A stretch of 64,000 nt of DNA from Bicyclus anynana (GCF_947172395.1 NC_069094.1:12700292-12764291); one strand, 5' to 3'; shown: positions 1-11,183, counted from the first letter of the stretch. Notes: generated from the sequence alone by a model not told the origin. Numbers and translations are program-made.

Positions 1-509
1 AATAAGGCTTGAAATGCCATTGAACTTTATATCAGAGGCGTGGCGTAATACAAAGTGTAGATGAAAATATCTATTGGTGGGGTGGCGTGCTTAATCTCAT
101 ATCAGTTCAACCCACATCATATCTAAAGCCTTAAGTACATGATTGGTACGATCTTGTGACCTGGAATTTTTCTTTGTTACTACTACTTATTTATATACGA
201 GGGCTGTCCAAAAAGTAAAGTGACTTTTCTATTTTCACGGGCAACGTACATTCGATTATCATTTTTTTGTTGTTGCTGTGTTGCTACACATTTCCCGAAC
301 TTATGTTCAGAGTTTGAAATAAATAGAATACTTAGTTTATTTCTGACAGATAAAAAAGTGACAGGTATTCTGTTGTTCTCGGCGATTTTCTATTATTATA
401 AAATTTGATGGAATTTCAATCAAATTTTATATGAAAAATGGAATCAAGTCTAAAACTTTTGAAATATTGACAATGGCGTATGCTAAGTCTGCTTTAAGTA
501 AAATTAATT

Positions 510-785
510 CATCATCATTATCAACCCATATCTGGAATACTGCTGAGCTCGAGTCTCCTCTCAGAATGAGAAGGATTAGGCCAATAGTCCACCACGCTGG
601 CCCAATGCGGATTGGCAGACACGCAGAAAATTAAGAAAATTCTCTGGTATGCCGGTTTCCTCACGATGTTTTTCCTTCACCATTTGAAACACGTGATATT
701 GAATTTCTTAAAATGCACACAACTGAAAAGGTGCATGCTCCAGACCGGATTCGAACCCACACATTCGATGGGCTATCACAGCTCT
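510..785 (-). mobile_element. SINE family A copy (minus)
   Basis: Near full-length copy of the SINE seen at 1946-2262, from CATCATCATTATCAACCCAT to GGGCTATCACAGCTCT, missing ~35 bp of the B-box-proximal part. It abuts an opposite-strand fragment of the same SINE. Confidence 0.85.
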
Positions 786-787
786 GA

Positions 788-899
788 CAGTGACGTCTGC
801 CAATCCGCATTATGGACTATTGGCCTAATCCCACTTATTCTGAGAGGCTCGAGCTCAGCAGGGAGCCGACTATGGGTTGATAATGATGATGATGGTGAT
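788..899 (+). mobile_element. SINE family A 3' fragment (plus), tail-to-tail with 510-785
   Basis: Contains CTGCCAATCCGCATTATGGA through GGGTTGATAATGATGATGAT, the last third of SINE A. Its tail ends about 15 nt from the donor of Osiris-like exon 2 (915). The two copies together form an imperfect hairpin. Confidence 0.82.
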
Positions 900-914
900 A
901 TATTCCTCTCATAC

Positions 915-3900
915 CTTGTCTCATTGTCATGCAGGACGTTCCCTGAGTGGTCAACCAGTTCGAACCTTACAAGGTTGACTCCGTCAGCGAGCGGCACCAC
1001 ATCCGGGCTCAAACAGCGGTCCAAGGCTCTCAGGGTCTTTCTCTTCATGCATCGCACGAACCTCGGGTAGTACTCCTTGTGGTCTATTATGTCCTTTACT
1101 GCGATTAGCTGAAGAAAAGAATGATTTTTTAATATTAGTGCCATTCTGCTATTATAATTTTACTAGCTGACCCCGCGCGGTTTCACCCGCGTGATTCCCG
1201 TTCCCTTATCAATACGATGATAAAATATAGACCTTAGCCTTTCTCGATAAATGGGGTATCTAACACTGAAAGAATTTTTGAAATCGGACCAGTATTTCCT
1301 GAGATTAGCGCGTTCAATCAAACAAACAAACTCTTCAGCTTTATAAAATTAGTATAGATTCATCACAAAAATGTTGTGCAATTTTATAATAACAAAATTA
1401 AATTATAACATAATTAAAAATCATTTATTATAATAAAACTATTCATTCCTTGATTGTTTATTTCTTGATTCCTTCCTTCCTAATTAATTTTCCCAGAGCA
1501 GAAATCTACTAATCTAATTCTAACTAAGTCTAATAACAAGGAGATCATTCTCGCTCCATACATTTTTGGGCTCTTTTTGAAAGTGCCGGCCAACAAAAAA
1601 AAATGGCACGACTCGTTAGAATTAGCTATTTAGAGCAATAGTTAATATGGCATAAAAGTTGTCAGGTGGCTCTGAACCAAGTTATACAGGTTCGACGATT
1701 CGTTATTTCCATACATTTTGTCAATTTTCCAAAGTGCCCGCTAAGAAAAAAAACTGATACGTATCGTTAGAACTGCCCATTTGGAACAATAGTTAGTATC
1801 GCACAAATGTTGTAAGATTACTCTGAATCAAGTTATACAGGTTTAATGACTCGTCACTTCTATACATATTTTTTGAGTTTTGTAAGTGCCCACCTACAAT
1901 ATAAATAATACGTATCGTTGTAACTAGCCATTTGCAGCAATAGTTCGTCGTCATCAACCCATATTCGGCTCACTGTTGAGCTCGAGTCTCCTCTCAGAAT
2001 GAGAGGGGTTAGGCCAATAGTCCACCACGCTGGGCCAATGCGGATTGGCAGACTTCACACACGCAAAGAATTAAGATAATTCTCTGGTATGCAGGTTTCC
2101 TCACGATGTTTTCCTTCACCGATTTAGACACGTGATATTTAATTTCTTAAAATGCACACAACTGAAAAGTTGGAGGTGCATGCCCCGGACCGGATTCGAA
2201 CCCACACCCTCCGGAATCGGAGGCAGAGGTCATATCCACTGGGCTATCACGGCTATTACAATAGCAATAGTTACTATGGCATAATCATTTTAGTTTAGCT
2301 CTGTGTCCAGTTATGCAGTTTCGATGATTCGTCAAATCCATATGTTTTATTGATTTTCAAAGTGCCGTTTTACAAAAATATGCACTTATCGTCAGAACTG
2401 CCCATTTGGAGTAATATTTAGTATGTCACGAATGCTGTAGGTTTGGTCTGAAGCAAGTTATAAAGGTTCGATGTCTCGTCACTTATATGCATTTTGTTGT
2501 GTTTTGTAAGTGCCCACTGACAATATTAATGATACGTATCGTTTTAACTAGTCATTTGTGGCAATAGTTAGTATAACAAGAATGCTGTAGGATTGCTCTA
2601 AACCAAGTTATACAGGTTAAATGGCATGTCATCTCCATACATTTTATTGATTTTAAAAGGTGCCTGCCAATAAAATTCTTACAGGTATCATTTTAACTGA
2701 TCATTTAGACATACTTTGTCAGTTAGTATGGCAGACACGTTGTATAAATGCTCTGATCTAAGTTATACAGGTGTGACTATTTGTAATATCCATACATTTT
2801 CTTGATTTTTAAGTGCCAACCATTAAAATGTTACGTATCATTAGAACTGGTTGTAATAGGAACGGGGAGTAATAGTTAGTATAGTACAACAAACGTTGTA
2901 GGCCTGGTCTGAGCCATGTTATACAAGTTCAACGATTCTTAATTTCTATGCATTTTATCGATTTAAGCAATACAGTTAGTTGGTAGGTATGACAGAAACA
3001 TTGTATGATTGCTCTGATCCAAGTTATTTGCGTTCGATGATTCGTCACTTATGTTTTTGTAGATATCTGAATGTAATGGGGAACAATAAATAGGTAATAA
3101 TGATGAATTCTTAACTAATAATATGAAATAAATGTCATCATTATTTGTTATGTTCTTCCTGCTGGACCGTTTCTGCACTTGGCCATGTGATTCGCCGTTG
3201 TGCGTGTATTTGTTATGTTATTCAAGCTTGTAAACCGAATTTACCATTACTTGAAGAACTTAATAAATCGTTTTTATTTCTCTCAATGCACAATAACACA
3301 ATTTTTAGTTACATTTGCACCATAATTTTGAATTTGTGCAAATGCTTAGAATCATTATTTCTATATTTTATTATTGCTTTTATGTTTTCCAACTTTTTCG
3401 GAAATCAATGAATGAAAGTTATATTACTTGTTTCAGTACTAGAATTTTTCTAAAGCGTGTGCAACGTGTTACTAACTATTGCTCCTAATGACTAGTTTTA
3501 ACGTTAGGTACCATATTTTAGGTGAACGGTACTTTAAAAATCAGTAAAATATATGGATTTGACGAATCATCTAAACAGTATAACTTGATTTAAATCTATA
3601 CTACAATGTTTATGCCATAGTAACTATTGCTGCAAATGGCTAGTTATAACGATACGTATGATTTATTTTGTTTGCGGACACTTACAAAACTCAGTAAAAT
3701 GTATAGAAGTGACGAGTCATCGAACCTGTATAACTTGGTTCAGTGCAGTCCTACAACATTTGAGCCGTAGTAACTATTGCTCCAAATGGGCAGTTCTAAC
3801 GATACGTACCAGTTTTTTTTTCTTTGAAAGCACTTTTGAAAATTGACAAAATGTATGGAAATAACGAATAGTCGAACCTGTATAACTTGGTTCAGAGCCC

Positions 3901-6260
3901 TCCTACAACTTTCATGCCATATTAACTATTACTCCAAATGACTAGTTCTAACGATTCCTGCTATTTTTTTTCGTTGGCCGGCACTTTCAAAAAGGGCCCA
4001 AAATGAATGATCTCCTTTGATATAATTTTTAACCGACTTCAAAAAAGGAGGAGGATCTCAATTTGACGCATATGTTCGTTTTTTTATTTGTTTGTTACCT
4101 CAGAACTACGTCATTTCTGTACCAATTTTGTTTTTTTTTTGTATGAAAGTGTATATATCCTCCTGTCTCCATGGTGGTGCTAAACCGGTATTGTGTTAAT
4201 TTAAGTCGTTTCTGAAAGAACACTGGCTGAAAAACCTAAATCTTTATGATATTCTTACATGGCTTGAATAAATACATCATCGGGTTAACACCGCCTTCAA
4301 ACTGATCGTCAGTTAGTACATAATATGATATATAGAACTTAGTAGGATATTATTTTTCGCTTTTTAGTTAAGTCAGTATGTTTTATGTTTTTGAAGTCGG
4401 TTGATTTTTTTTTATAATTTTTTTTATAGTAGTAAGTAAAATCCTTTTTAATTGTGCATTTTTAAGCTTTAATATAAACAATTTATGTACTTTAACATTC
4501 GAATGCTCCATTATAACGACTGTTTGCTGTATAATATAAGGTAGAGAGGTCACGGTTTACAATTTCCATGGGCAGCGTATATCAAAGGTAAAAAGGTAAA
4601 GAAAAGCGTTCCAGAATTTACATATTATTTGCACATAGCAACACATTATTAAATTTCTATGTCAGGCTACCGGGACTTTGCGATGAAAGTATTCTTTTAA
4701 TAAAGCCTCACCGAGGACCGCTGAATTCATAAAAAGGCTCTATCCCAAACTTTCACTGAAGCTAATCTATTATTTAGTTTTCGTGGCTTCAAATTGTTTA
4801 AGTTTTCGTTTAATTTTCTATTATATTAATGAACTAGCGGACGCCCGCGACTTCGCCCGCGTGGAACTCAATGTAAACTTTCAAGCCTTATTTCACCACT
4901 TTAGGGGTTGAATTTCAAAAATTTTTGAATTATATTCGGCATTATATTTCGTATTTATTTTATGATTTATGAACAAATTTTTAAAACTGCAACTCTAAAA
5001 ATGAAGGACTTTCCATACTTCCCCTCCTCATTCTATTTTCGCAATAGAAAGTATCCTATAACCGTCTCCGTATGTTTCACTCTTGAAAGTTTGCCGCGAT
5101 TCACGATAATAGTACGTATTATGAACGTCATACAGGCGACTGTCACCATACCCATGCTATCTGAAAAACCCTTTAGCCATTTTTTGCTTCAACTTTGACG
5201 CGCAAGTGACATGTCTAATAGTATAAAATCTTTGGACATGGTTGACATAATTATATTTCTTAAATTGTTTTAGGTCTATTCAGATGTCCGAGTGTCATCG
5301 GAGTTAGTTACCCTGCGGCATACACGTGTCGCCAAGCAATTAAGCATTCAGCCACGAGGCATAGGCAGGGTACGAGTGGGCGACGTGGGATGAACGCGAC
5401 GAAAAAATTTAAAATACTTTTTTCGTCGGACATTTTCGAGGCACGAGGTCACTTAGATTCCGAAATAACAGTTGTAGCAATAAAAATTGTCTGGTTGTTA
5501 TAACACACTTATATTAGCTTCACTTGTACATATGTATGTAAGAAAATCAAATCGTGGAATCTTAATTTAACCCACTTCCCGGTCTTCAATTAGGATGATA
5601 GATAATTTTTATTTATAACATTGATTGAAATATAATAAAAACTACTGAATTAAAATGAAAATTGTCTCTATTTGAGACCATAATACGAAGAATACGAAGG
5701 TTATAGGATAATTTTTGTCGCGAAAATATAATCAGAAGGGGGTGAAAAGTTTGTATGGAAAATCTCTTACTTTGATGACGATGCGAACGATGCGAACGCC
5801 CGCAATTACGTCCGCGTGGAAGTTTTTTACAATGGATACAAAATTTCATCCCCTATTTTATCCCCTTAAAGGTAGAATTGATCAAAATCCTTTCTTATCA
5901 GATGCCTATGTCATAACATTTACCTACATGCCAAATTTCATCCCGATCCGTCCAGTGGTTTGGGCTGTGCGTTGATAGAGCACTCAGTCAGATCAGTCAG
6001 TCAGTCAAGTCACCTTTGAGTTATATATATTTAGATTTCCATGTTATTGAAACATTATAATAATATAGTATATAAAATATTACCTTTTTTGAACAGTCCC
6101 TCCAAATAAATCGTACCACATCTGTCCCCTCGAGCCACAAATCCGCTACGAATCTACTTATATAGTCATCACCATCATTCAAATTCACTTTGGTATCGTT
6201 CGCTGCATTGATACCGTGCGAGACCAATATCAGTGCCAAAGTATAAAGCACAAGTTTCAT
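915..6260 (-). CDS. Osiris-like (DUF1676) secreted protein, 5' part only
   Basis: Seen: two minus-strand exons that join in frame. Exon 1 (6260-6084) encodes 59 residues beginning MKLVLYTLALILVSHG, a typical signal peptide with likely cleavage after GINA. It ends at a GTAATA donor in phase 0. Exon 2 (1108-915) follows a TTTTCTTCAG acceptor and ends at a GTATGA donor in phase 2. It carries Cys-Met-Lys-Arg then LRALDRCL and PLADGVNLVR. Known: this signal peptide, spaced-cysteine, 'C.K...L..LDR...PL.DGV.LVR' layout is the start of the insect Osiris/DUF1676 family, small secreted or endosomal proteins linked to cuticle formation. Inference: membership is likely, but which Osiris gene cannot be said. 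The later DUF1676 segment and AQxLAY-type motif are absent and must lie left of position 1. An in-frame ATG at 6290 would add ten residues; I prefer 6260 because it places the hydrophobic core correctly. The ~5 kb intron holds a foldback element and Helitron-like repeats. Confidence 0.72.
1163..1358 (-). mobile_element. Non-autonomous Helitron-like repeat (type 1)
   Basis: On the minus strand it starts TCTATACTAATTTTATAAAG and ends in a GC-rich hairpin zone plus CTAG, flanked by A and T: the Helitron terminal signature. Type 1 body: TTTGTTTGTTTGATTGAACG, TCGAGAAAGGCTAAGG, GGGTGAAACCGCG. Confidence 0.75.
1538..4017. mobile_element. Foldback-like element, copy 1 (inverted repeat-monomer arms)
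   Basis: Ends read AAGGAGATCATT...AATGATCTCCTT and continue inward as inverted repeats (tttgaaagtgccggcc...ggccggcactttcaaa). The left arm (~1550-3040) is a row of about seven degenerate monomers of ~150-165 bp, each with AAGTTATACAGGTTCGA, TTTGTAAGTGCCC, ACGTATCGTTAGAACT and CAATAGTTAGTATGGCA-like blocks. The right arm (~3430-4017) carries the same monomer inverted, about four copies. The unique core is ~3045-3430. A SINE (1946-2262) sits in one monomer. No transposase is visible, so it is non-autonomous. It lies in the long intron of the Osiris-like gene. No clear target duplication. Confidence 0.75.
1946..2262 (-). mobile_element. tRNA-derived SINE, family A, inserted in the foldback element
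   Basis: Full-length copy. Read on the minus strand it has a tRNA-like head (GGCTATTG..., B box GGGTTCGAATCCGG), a body with CTTTTCAGTTGTGTGCATTT and GCATTGGCCCAGCGTGG-type blocks, and a (GAT)n-like tail. The 10 bp AGCAATAGTT at 1936-1945 is repeated at 2263-2272, a clean target-site duplication inside the host monomer. Confidence 0.88.
4033..4405 (+). mobile_element. AACCGACTTCAAAA-ended element, full-length
   Basis: Starts AACCGACTTCAAAAAAGGAG and ends TTTTTGAAGTCGGTTG, an inverted 15 bp terminus. Internal ATGGTGGTGCTAAACCGGTA and TTTTTCGCTTTTTAGTTAAG. Sits directly beside foldback copy 1. Confidence 0.68.
4834..5160 (-). mobile_element. Helitron-like repeat with cggacg hairpin end
   Basis: CTAGCGGACGCCCGCGACTT...CGCCCGCGTGGAA is the hairpin end of a minus-strand copy; the 5' end is not clear. 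It is followed by degraded sequence with no host gene signal. Confidence 0.55.
5788..6035 (-). mobile_element. Helitron-like repeat, type 2 (minus), Osiris-like intron 1
   Basis: GCGAACGCCCGCAATTACGT near the left; TTTGAGTTATATATATTTAGA at the right (minus-strand start TCTAAATATATATAACTCAA). Shares CCTTTCTTATCAGATGCCTA and CAGTGGTTTGGGCTGTGCGT with 19299-19518. It ends 48 nt from Osiris-like exon 1. Confidence 0.65.
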
Positions 6261-6476
6261 ATTAACGTTTTGCAGCGTCACGTATTTCATTTCCCCTCAT
6301 ATGCCATTTCTTGCACGCGCGAACTTCTGGCTGTAAAGTTTAAAACGAGCTTAGAGGCATATTTGCAGTGATATTAGAATTTGTTAGACGTAAAAGATAT
6401 ATTGGAGAATGATTATAGATGCATAAATATACAGGCTGCTGGGGAGTATTTCCCATTACTTTAGAGTTATATTCTA

Positions 6477-6656
6477 CTAGCTCACACCACGTGGTTTCAC
6501 CCGTGTGGTTCCCGTTCCCGTAGGAGTACTGGAATAATATATAGCCTATAGCATTCCTCGATAAATGGGCTGTCTAACACTGAAATAATTTTCCTGATAT
6601 TAGCGCGTTCAATCAAACAAACAAACAAACTCTTCAGCTTTATATATTAGTATAGA
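6477..6656 (-). mobile_element. Helitron-like repeat, type 1 (minus)
   Basis: CTAGCTCACACCACGTGGTT to TATTAGTATAGA, same body as 1163-1358, with the TGGTCCGATTTGAAAAA segment deleted. Confidence 0.72.
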
Positions 6657-7119
6657 TATAAATTATGGGAATGTTCATATATATCTATATATGTTAGGAA
6701 AATTAATTAAAAATATCTTAAGAACATGTATTCTAAAATTAATATTTTCGGAGTAAAAAAATATTTATTTTGTAAATAGTTTTTAAATCGTGTCCTTTAT
6801 TATATGTATATATTATGACCTAGCCAATCTCATTTATTGATAAATATCATGAAGTAGCTTACTAGTGAATTGCGGAGTGCCAGTAGCAATATTCGACAGT
6901 CTTACCACTACGATTAAGTATTTTAATATGCGAGGATAGATAAAGGTGTGTGTTACATTATATGAATTACTTTGTATAAAAACATAAAAAGTTTTTCTTT
7001 TAAATAGTTAAAAAAAATTAGTTATGCAGTTCGGCTCCTATAAGTGGACTAGTTATGGGAAACACTCCCAAGCACCCTGTATTTTATCATTATTATCCGC
7101 CTATTTTAACAACCCACTT

Positions 7120-7215
7120 TAGGACCAGGGTCTGCAGTCATGTGGCACGTCGATCCTCTTTCTACAAACGCTAACGCTTCGAAAACTTACAAAATGTATG
7201 GGAATTTAATTTTGA
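7120..7215 (+). repeat. Unclassified dispersed repeat, also at 21395-21545
   Basis: AGGACCAGGGTCTGCAGTCATGTGGCACGTCGAT and TTTCTACAAACGCTAACG match 21411-21480 (GACCAGGGCCTATAGTCATGTGGCACATCGAT...). The second copy continues into GTCGATAACTTGATCACGTG. Probably a MITE; ends not defined. Confidence 0.5.
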
Positions 7216-7439
7216 ACACATTTTCACGATATATATTTCTATATGTAATCTCATTCATGATAATAAAAGCTTATTTATTTTCATAGGTATAAGAAAAACA
7301 AACAAAAAAATTGAAGTTTACTAAAGTCTACTAATATCTCCAACACAGATAAACTCACGTCAACTTGTACGAGACTACGACTAGTTTCGAAACCACACAA
7401 TTACGAGTAAGAACCTTAGTTCTCGTCTTTCTACGCACC

Positions 7440-7580
7440 ATTTAAGAGCGCGCAGCACGTCGGTACGATATGGATAAAATTCGAAGCGCAAGCGAGACGC
7501 CGAATTATGACTTTCACGTGAGTGAAAAGCACGGAGCGATTGACGCGCGACGCAAATTTTATGACGTGACGCGCCAAAAC
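7440..7580 (+). other. CpG-rich island with a possible first exon
   Basis: GAGCGCGCAGCACGTCGGTA, then ATG at 7470 and TTTCAC|GTGAGT, a good donor at 7518; further CpGs follow (GATTGACGCGCGACGC, GACGTGACGCGCC). It lies ~1.2 kb upstream of the Osiris-like start, in divergent orientation. It could be a promoter or 5' exon of an unseen plus-strand transcript. No acceptor partner was found. Confidence 0.2.
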
Positions 7581-8577
7581 CATTTTAACCTAATTGCAAG
7601 TAAATTAAACAACATAACGAAAAACAAAATGGCCATGTTCAAGATATATACCTAATTTTCTATACAAAACAAAAATGTAAGACAATAAGTTTGCTTTTCT
7701 TGAGATTGAAAGCAAAATGTGAGCAAAACATGTATTTTTCAAAAAAATAAACCATCGATAAAAGTTTTACAAATTGTGTATTTTGTATAGTCATGACGAA
7801 GCTAACACTTTGAAATATCATTTACCCAAATATCAGGCTCCTAACTTTTCCAGAATCTGAGATCCAGAACCATTTGTAACAACCAAATTACATATTGCAC
7901 ACTCTTAATATTAAAAAACTTAAAGAAGAACCATAAGAATATTATTATAGACAAACTCTCGCAAGTATTTTCTCTTTGAAAGATTTTGTACACGAGTTTC
8001 AAAGTTACAACTCCTTGTAAAATACGAAACTCAATATTATCCCAACTGAATACACTTGACTACATTATTTTCTTATTTTAAGACATATTGGAAGATGGAA
8101 AAAATTCCACGTACACAAGCGAAAATAACTGATAGATATAAATTACCTCTGTTCTTTTGGGACGACACAGTAATGTTTTTTAGGAATACCCGCACAAATA
8201 TGTTTTAAAAACAAGGAATCTTATCGTTCAAGTAAGTAAATCAGTTAGTCCAGAGTTAGAAACACAAATAAAGCATACACATGAACGCTTACATTATATA
8301 GGTATCCTACGGGAAAGCGGACAATTTTCCACATGAACAAACCGTGCTAATAGTTATCCATACGTGAGTATTTGTGCATATGCATGACGGTCAATATCGG
8401 TGACTGCTGGCCTCTTTCTTCAATGAACGTTACGATTGTATTCAACCAACTTGGCTTTGATGTTGTATCTATAGGAACAATGGTAATGAACCGTTGACTG
8501 ACGAAATTGCAGACTTTGCATATCGTCGCAATGTAGAATATCTGTCGGTTTTTCCCGGATATACTTTAGTGACAAAC

Positions 8578-8676
8578 GGTGAAGGAAAATATCGTGAGGA
8601 AACCAATCTGCATTGGGCCAGCATGATGGACTATTCGCCTAACCCCTCTCATTCTGAGAAGAGACTCGAGCAGCAG
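8578..8676 (+). mobile_element. SINE family A 3' fragment (plus)
   Basis: GGTGAAGGAAAATATCGTGA...ATTCTGAGAAGAGACTCGAG matches the 3' part of SINE A. It lies inside a 97-codon open frame starting at 8494, which is therefore at least partly repeat-derived. Confidence 0.8.
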
Positions 8677-9343
8677 TGTATTTGCTCTCGACATGCCCAG
8701 ATGGTTGAGGCGACTGATACTTACGTAGTTCCTATTTCTACGGGAATACGGGGAAAAATTAATATAGCCTTTATTCTGATAATATAGTTTTCCATTAGTG
8801 GACGAGTTTTGAAAATGGGTTCAGTAAATTCGTAAAAAATCAACAAACAATCATACAAAAATTATCTCACCTCTTTACAATAATTAGTTTAGACAAAATC
8901 CTGGGCTGGCAATCAAACCCAGAACTTCACTGTTAAAAACTAGACCATTCCCGAGAGTCGGTTCATTTGTGTAAAAAAAAGGATAGTCTGTATTGTGTAG
9001 GTAACTACAGCCAAAACACATTGAGACTTGGCTATACAAATTCATCGTATCTTAAACACGCCTCTATAATATCCACGCAGCAGGTGGCAAATTGCGGCGA
9101 CAATGAGCTAAGGGCGGAAAATCATCATATTACTGAGGAAGTTTCGCCCAAAAAGTGTACCTACGAGTAACTCAGTAACATCGTGCAAGACGTTTTATGT
9201 CAAGCCCGTGGCAATGAACTCTGGCCGCGATAAAAAATAATTATATGAAACACGAGGCTAAAGTTTTTGCCAAGCACATCAGTTTTTGCAGAATTTTTAT
9301 ATGTTTTATACAAGTTGTTTTTGTATCAAAGAAGTGGACATTT

Positions 9344-9412
9344 TAAGTCGTTGGCTCAGTGGTTAGACTATATGGCTTTTGATTGCGAAGTCCTGAGTTC
9401 GAGACCTAGTTA
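9344..9412 (+). mobile_element. tRNA-like SINE head of another type
   Basis: GTTGGCTCAGTGGTTAGACT (A box-like) and CTGAGTTCGAGACC (B box-like) at the spacing of a tRNA promoter, without a foldable tRNA and without family A or B body. Probably a separate, truncated SINE. Confidence 0.45.
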
Positions 9413-10476
9413 TAAAATACTATCGAACGGGATAGGGCAACCGAGAAAAATAGTATTCTATATTCTGTTCCAGGGTCTTAATTATATTAAAATTCAACTA
9501 AATCAGTCCCAAAAATGATTACAGAAAAGACAGTCAGCGAGACAAATATACTTAGCGTCGCACCTTAATAAACCCTTTGATTTTGTTTCTTCGTCACTTT
9601 CTTATCAAACAACTTCCAGGCTTCGCAGTGATCTGCACAATTACGTAGTCTGCATCTATTAAATACGTACAAAGAGGATTACTTCAATATTCCTGAAGCG
9701 CACTGCAAAGATCTGGAATAATCTTCCAGCTCCCGTTTGACTTGGAACTTCCAACAAGGTAATAAGCGAGTTGATACTTTCTGTTCAATGAATGAAAATG
9801 AATGAATTCTACTATAGAATGCGTCATTACTTAAAAAAAGGCTTTTTTGTCAACTTATGCAATTATAATTATTTATTTATTTTATTTATGCAGTATTTTT
9901 TTAGAAAATAATAAAAAAATATATAAATAAATAAAAAAAAATGTTTTTCGTTGAGCTATAATCGAACTAAGTTTTGCCCATAGATTTACGATTCGGTACA
10001 AGTACCTAAATTCTATGGTTTTGCCACTTTTTACACCACTTGTGTCGTTATGTTACCGTCGATATGTGTTAACTTGATGCATATTTATTTGTTTTATCTT
10101 TGTTATTTGACATAAAGTGACAAATGTGACGGTAGTATCGGACGCATCGCATCAAACACCTTTTGGTCCTGATAAATTGGTTTGGCGGCGTGTTCCAGGG
10201 CTGCATATTTACTTACTTTATAGACGTGATTGCAGCTAAGCTAGTCTACAATAGTAGATTGTTATGCAAGGGGCTAAAAAGATCCATTATATACGAGGTA
10301 TTTTTAGGGCCCGAGACGTAAGGCGAGGGCTGCCTAAATAGAAACCGAGTTTATAATGGGTTTAGCCCCATGTGTTACACTCTTTTCACTACTATTGCGA
10401 GAAAATAAAATAGTTTAGTACAATATTCAATGATTTATTGTAATTGAAAATTAAATGTACAAATATATAAAGGTAA

Positions 10477-10985
10477 CTAGCGGACGCCCGCGACTTCGTC
10501 CGCGTAAATTTCGATGTCAACTTTACTACTACCCCTATCCTACCCTACCCCTACCCTACCCCTACCCTACCACTACCCCAACCCTACCCAACCCCTACAT
10601 CTACCCTACCCCTACCCTACCCTACCCCCACCCTACCCCAAACCTACTCCTATCCTACCGCTACCTTACCTACCCCTACCCCCATCCTACCCCTACCCTC
10701 ATCCTACCTCTACCCTCCCCGTACCCTATCCCTTTCCTACCCCTATCCCAACCGTACCCCTATCTTACGCCTATCCTACCCGTACCTCTACCCTACCACT
10801 ACCCTACCTCTACCCCTACCCTACCACTACCCTAAACCCGGCCCTAAACCTACCCTACCCCTACACTAACCCTACGCTTCCCTACCCGTACCCTACCCTA
10901 CCCTGTAACTTCTCTATCTTACTCCTACCCTTAGCAAAATCGGTCCAGTCCTTCGAGAGTGGTGGTATGACCAAGAGAAATAGAG
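10477..10985 (-). mobile_element. Helitron-like repeat carrying a 400 bp degenerate (CCCTA) array
   Basis: CTAGCGGACGCCCGCGACTT hairpin end, then 10520-10915 is a degenerate run of CTACCC/CCCTA/CCCCTACC units, then the familiar AAAATCGGTCCAGTCCTTCG. Shorter G-strand versions of the same array occur inside two other Helitron copies (24194, 37251). The long Pro/Tyr/Thr open frames here are artefacts of the array. Confidence 0.72.
10520..10915. repeat. Degenerate (CCCTA)/(CTACCC) satellite-like array
   Basis: Pyrimidine-rich strand with CTACCC, CCTACCCCTAC and TACCCTACC units throughout. Unlike the insect telomere repeat (TTAGG/CCTAA), it lacks the AA step. Confidence 0.9.
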
Positions 10986-11183
10986 ACTACTATGCTAATA
11001 ATATAAAGAGGTAAAGTTCGTGTGGTTGTAGGAGGTAATCTCTGGATCTACTGGACCGATTTGGAAAATTGTTTTACCAATAGAAAGCTACGTTATTTGC
11101 GAGTGTCATAGGCTATGTTTGATCCCCATATTCACACGGGAACAGGAACTACGTAAATGAAAGCGCCGGGCGTCATATAGCGG
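10986..11183 (+). mobile_element. Helitron-like repeat (plus), head-to-head with the previous copy
   Basis: CTATGCTAATAATATAAAGA start, CTGGATCTACTGGACCGATT body, CGCCGGGCGTCATATAG end. Confidence 0.6.

Larger units (their letters stand above)
7590..10440. other. Intergenic region, no supported gene
   Basis: AT-rich with one SINE A fragment (8578), one tRNA-like SINE head (9344) and simple A/T runs around 9870-9945. Short open frames (62-97 codons) show no conserved pattern. Confidence 0.6.

Noticed and set aside
612..1070. 152-codon plus-strand open frame
   Set aside because: Antisense of the Osiris-like exon 2 joined to SINE sequence.
8494..8787. 97-codon open frame as a gene
   Set aside because: The second half is a SINE A fragment. 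The first ~28 codons are of unknown origin, and no splice partners were found.
10520..10915. Internal telomeric repeat
   Set aside because: Lepidopteran telomeres are (TTAGG)n, i.e. CCTAA; this array is CCCTA/CTACCC and irregular.
10455..11014. Two long Pro/Tyr/Thr-rich open frames (126 and 166 codons) that look like a collagen- or mucin-like protein
   Set aside because: They are translations in two frames of the degenerate CCCTA array inside a Helitron; no start context, splice sites or non-repeat protein part.
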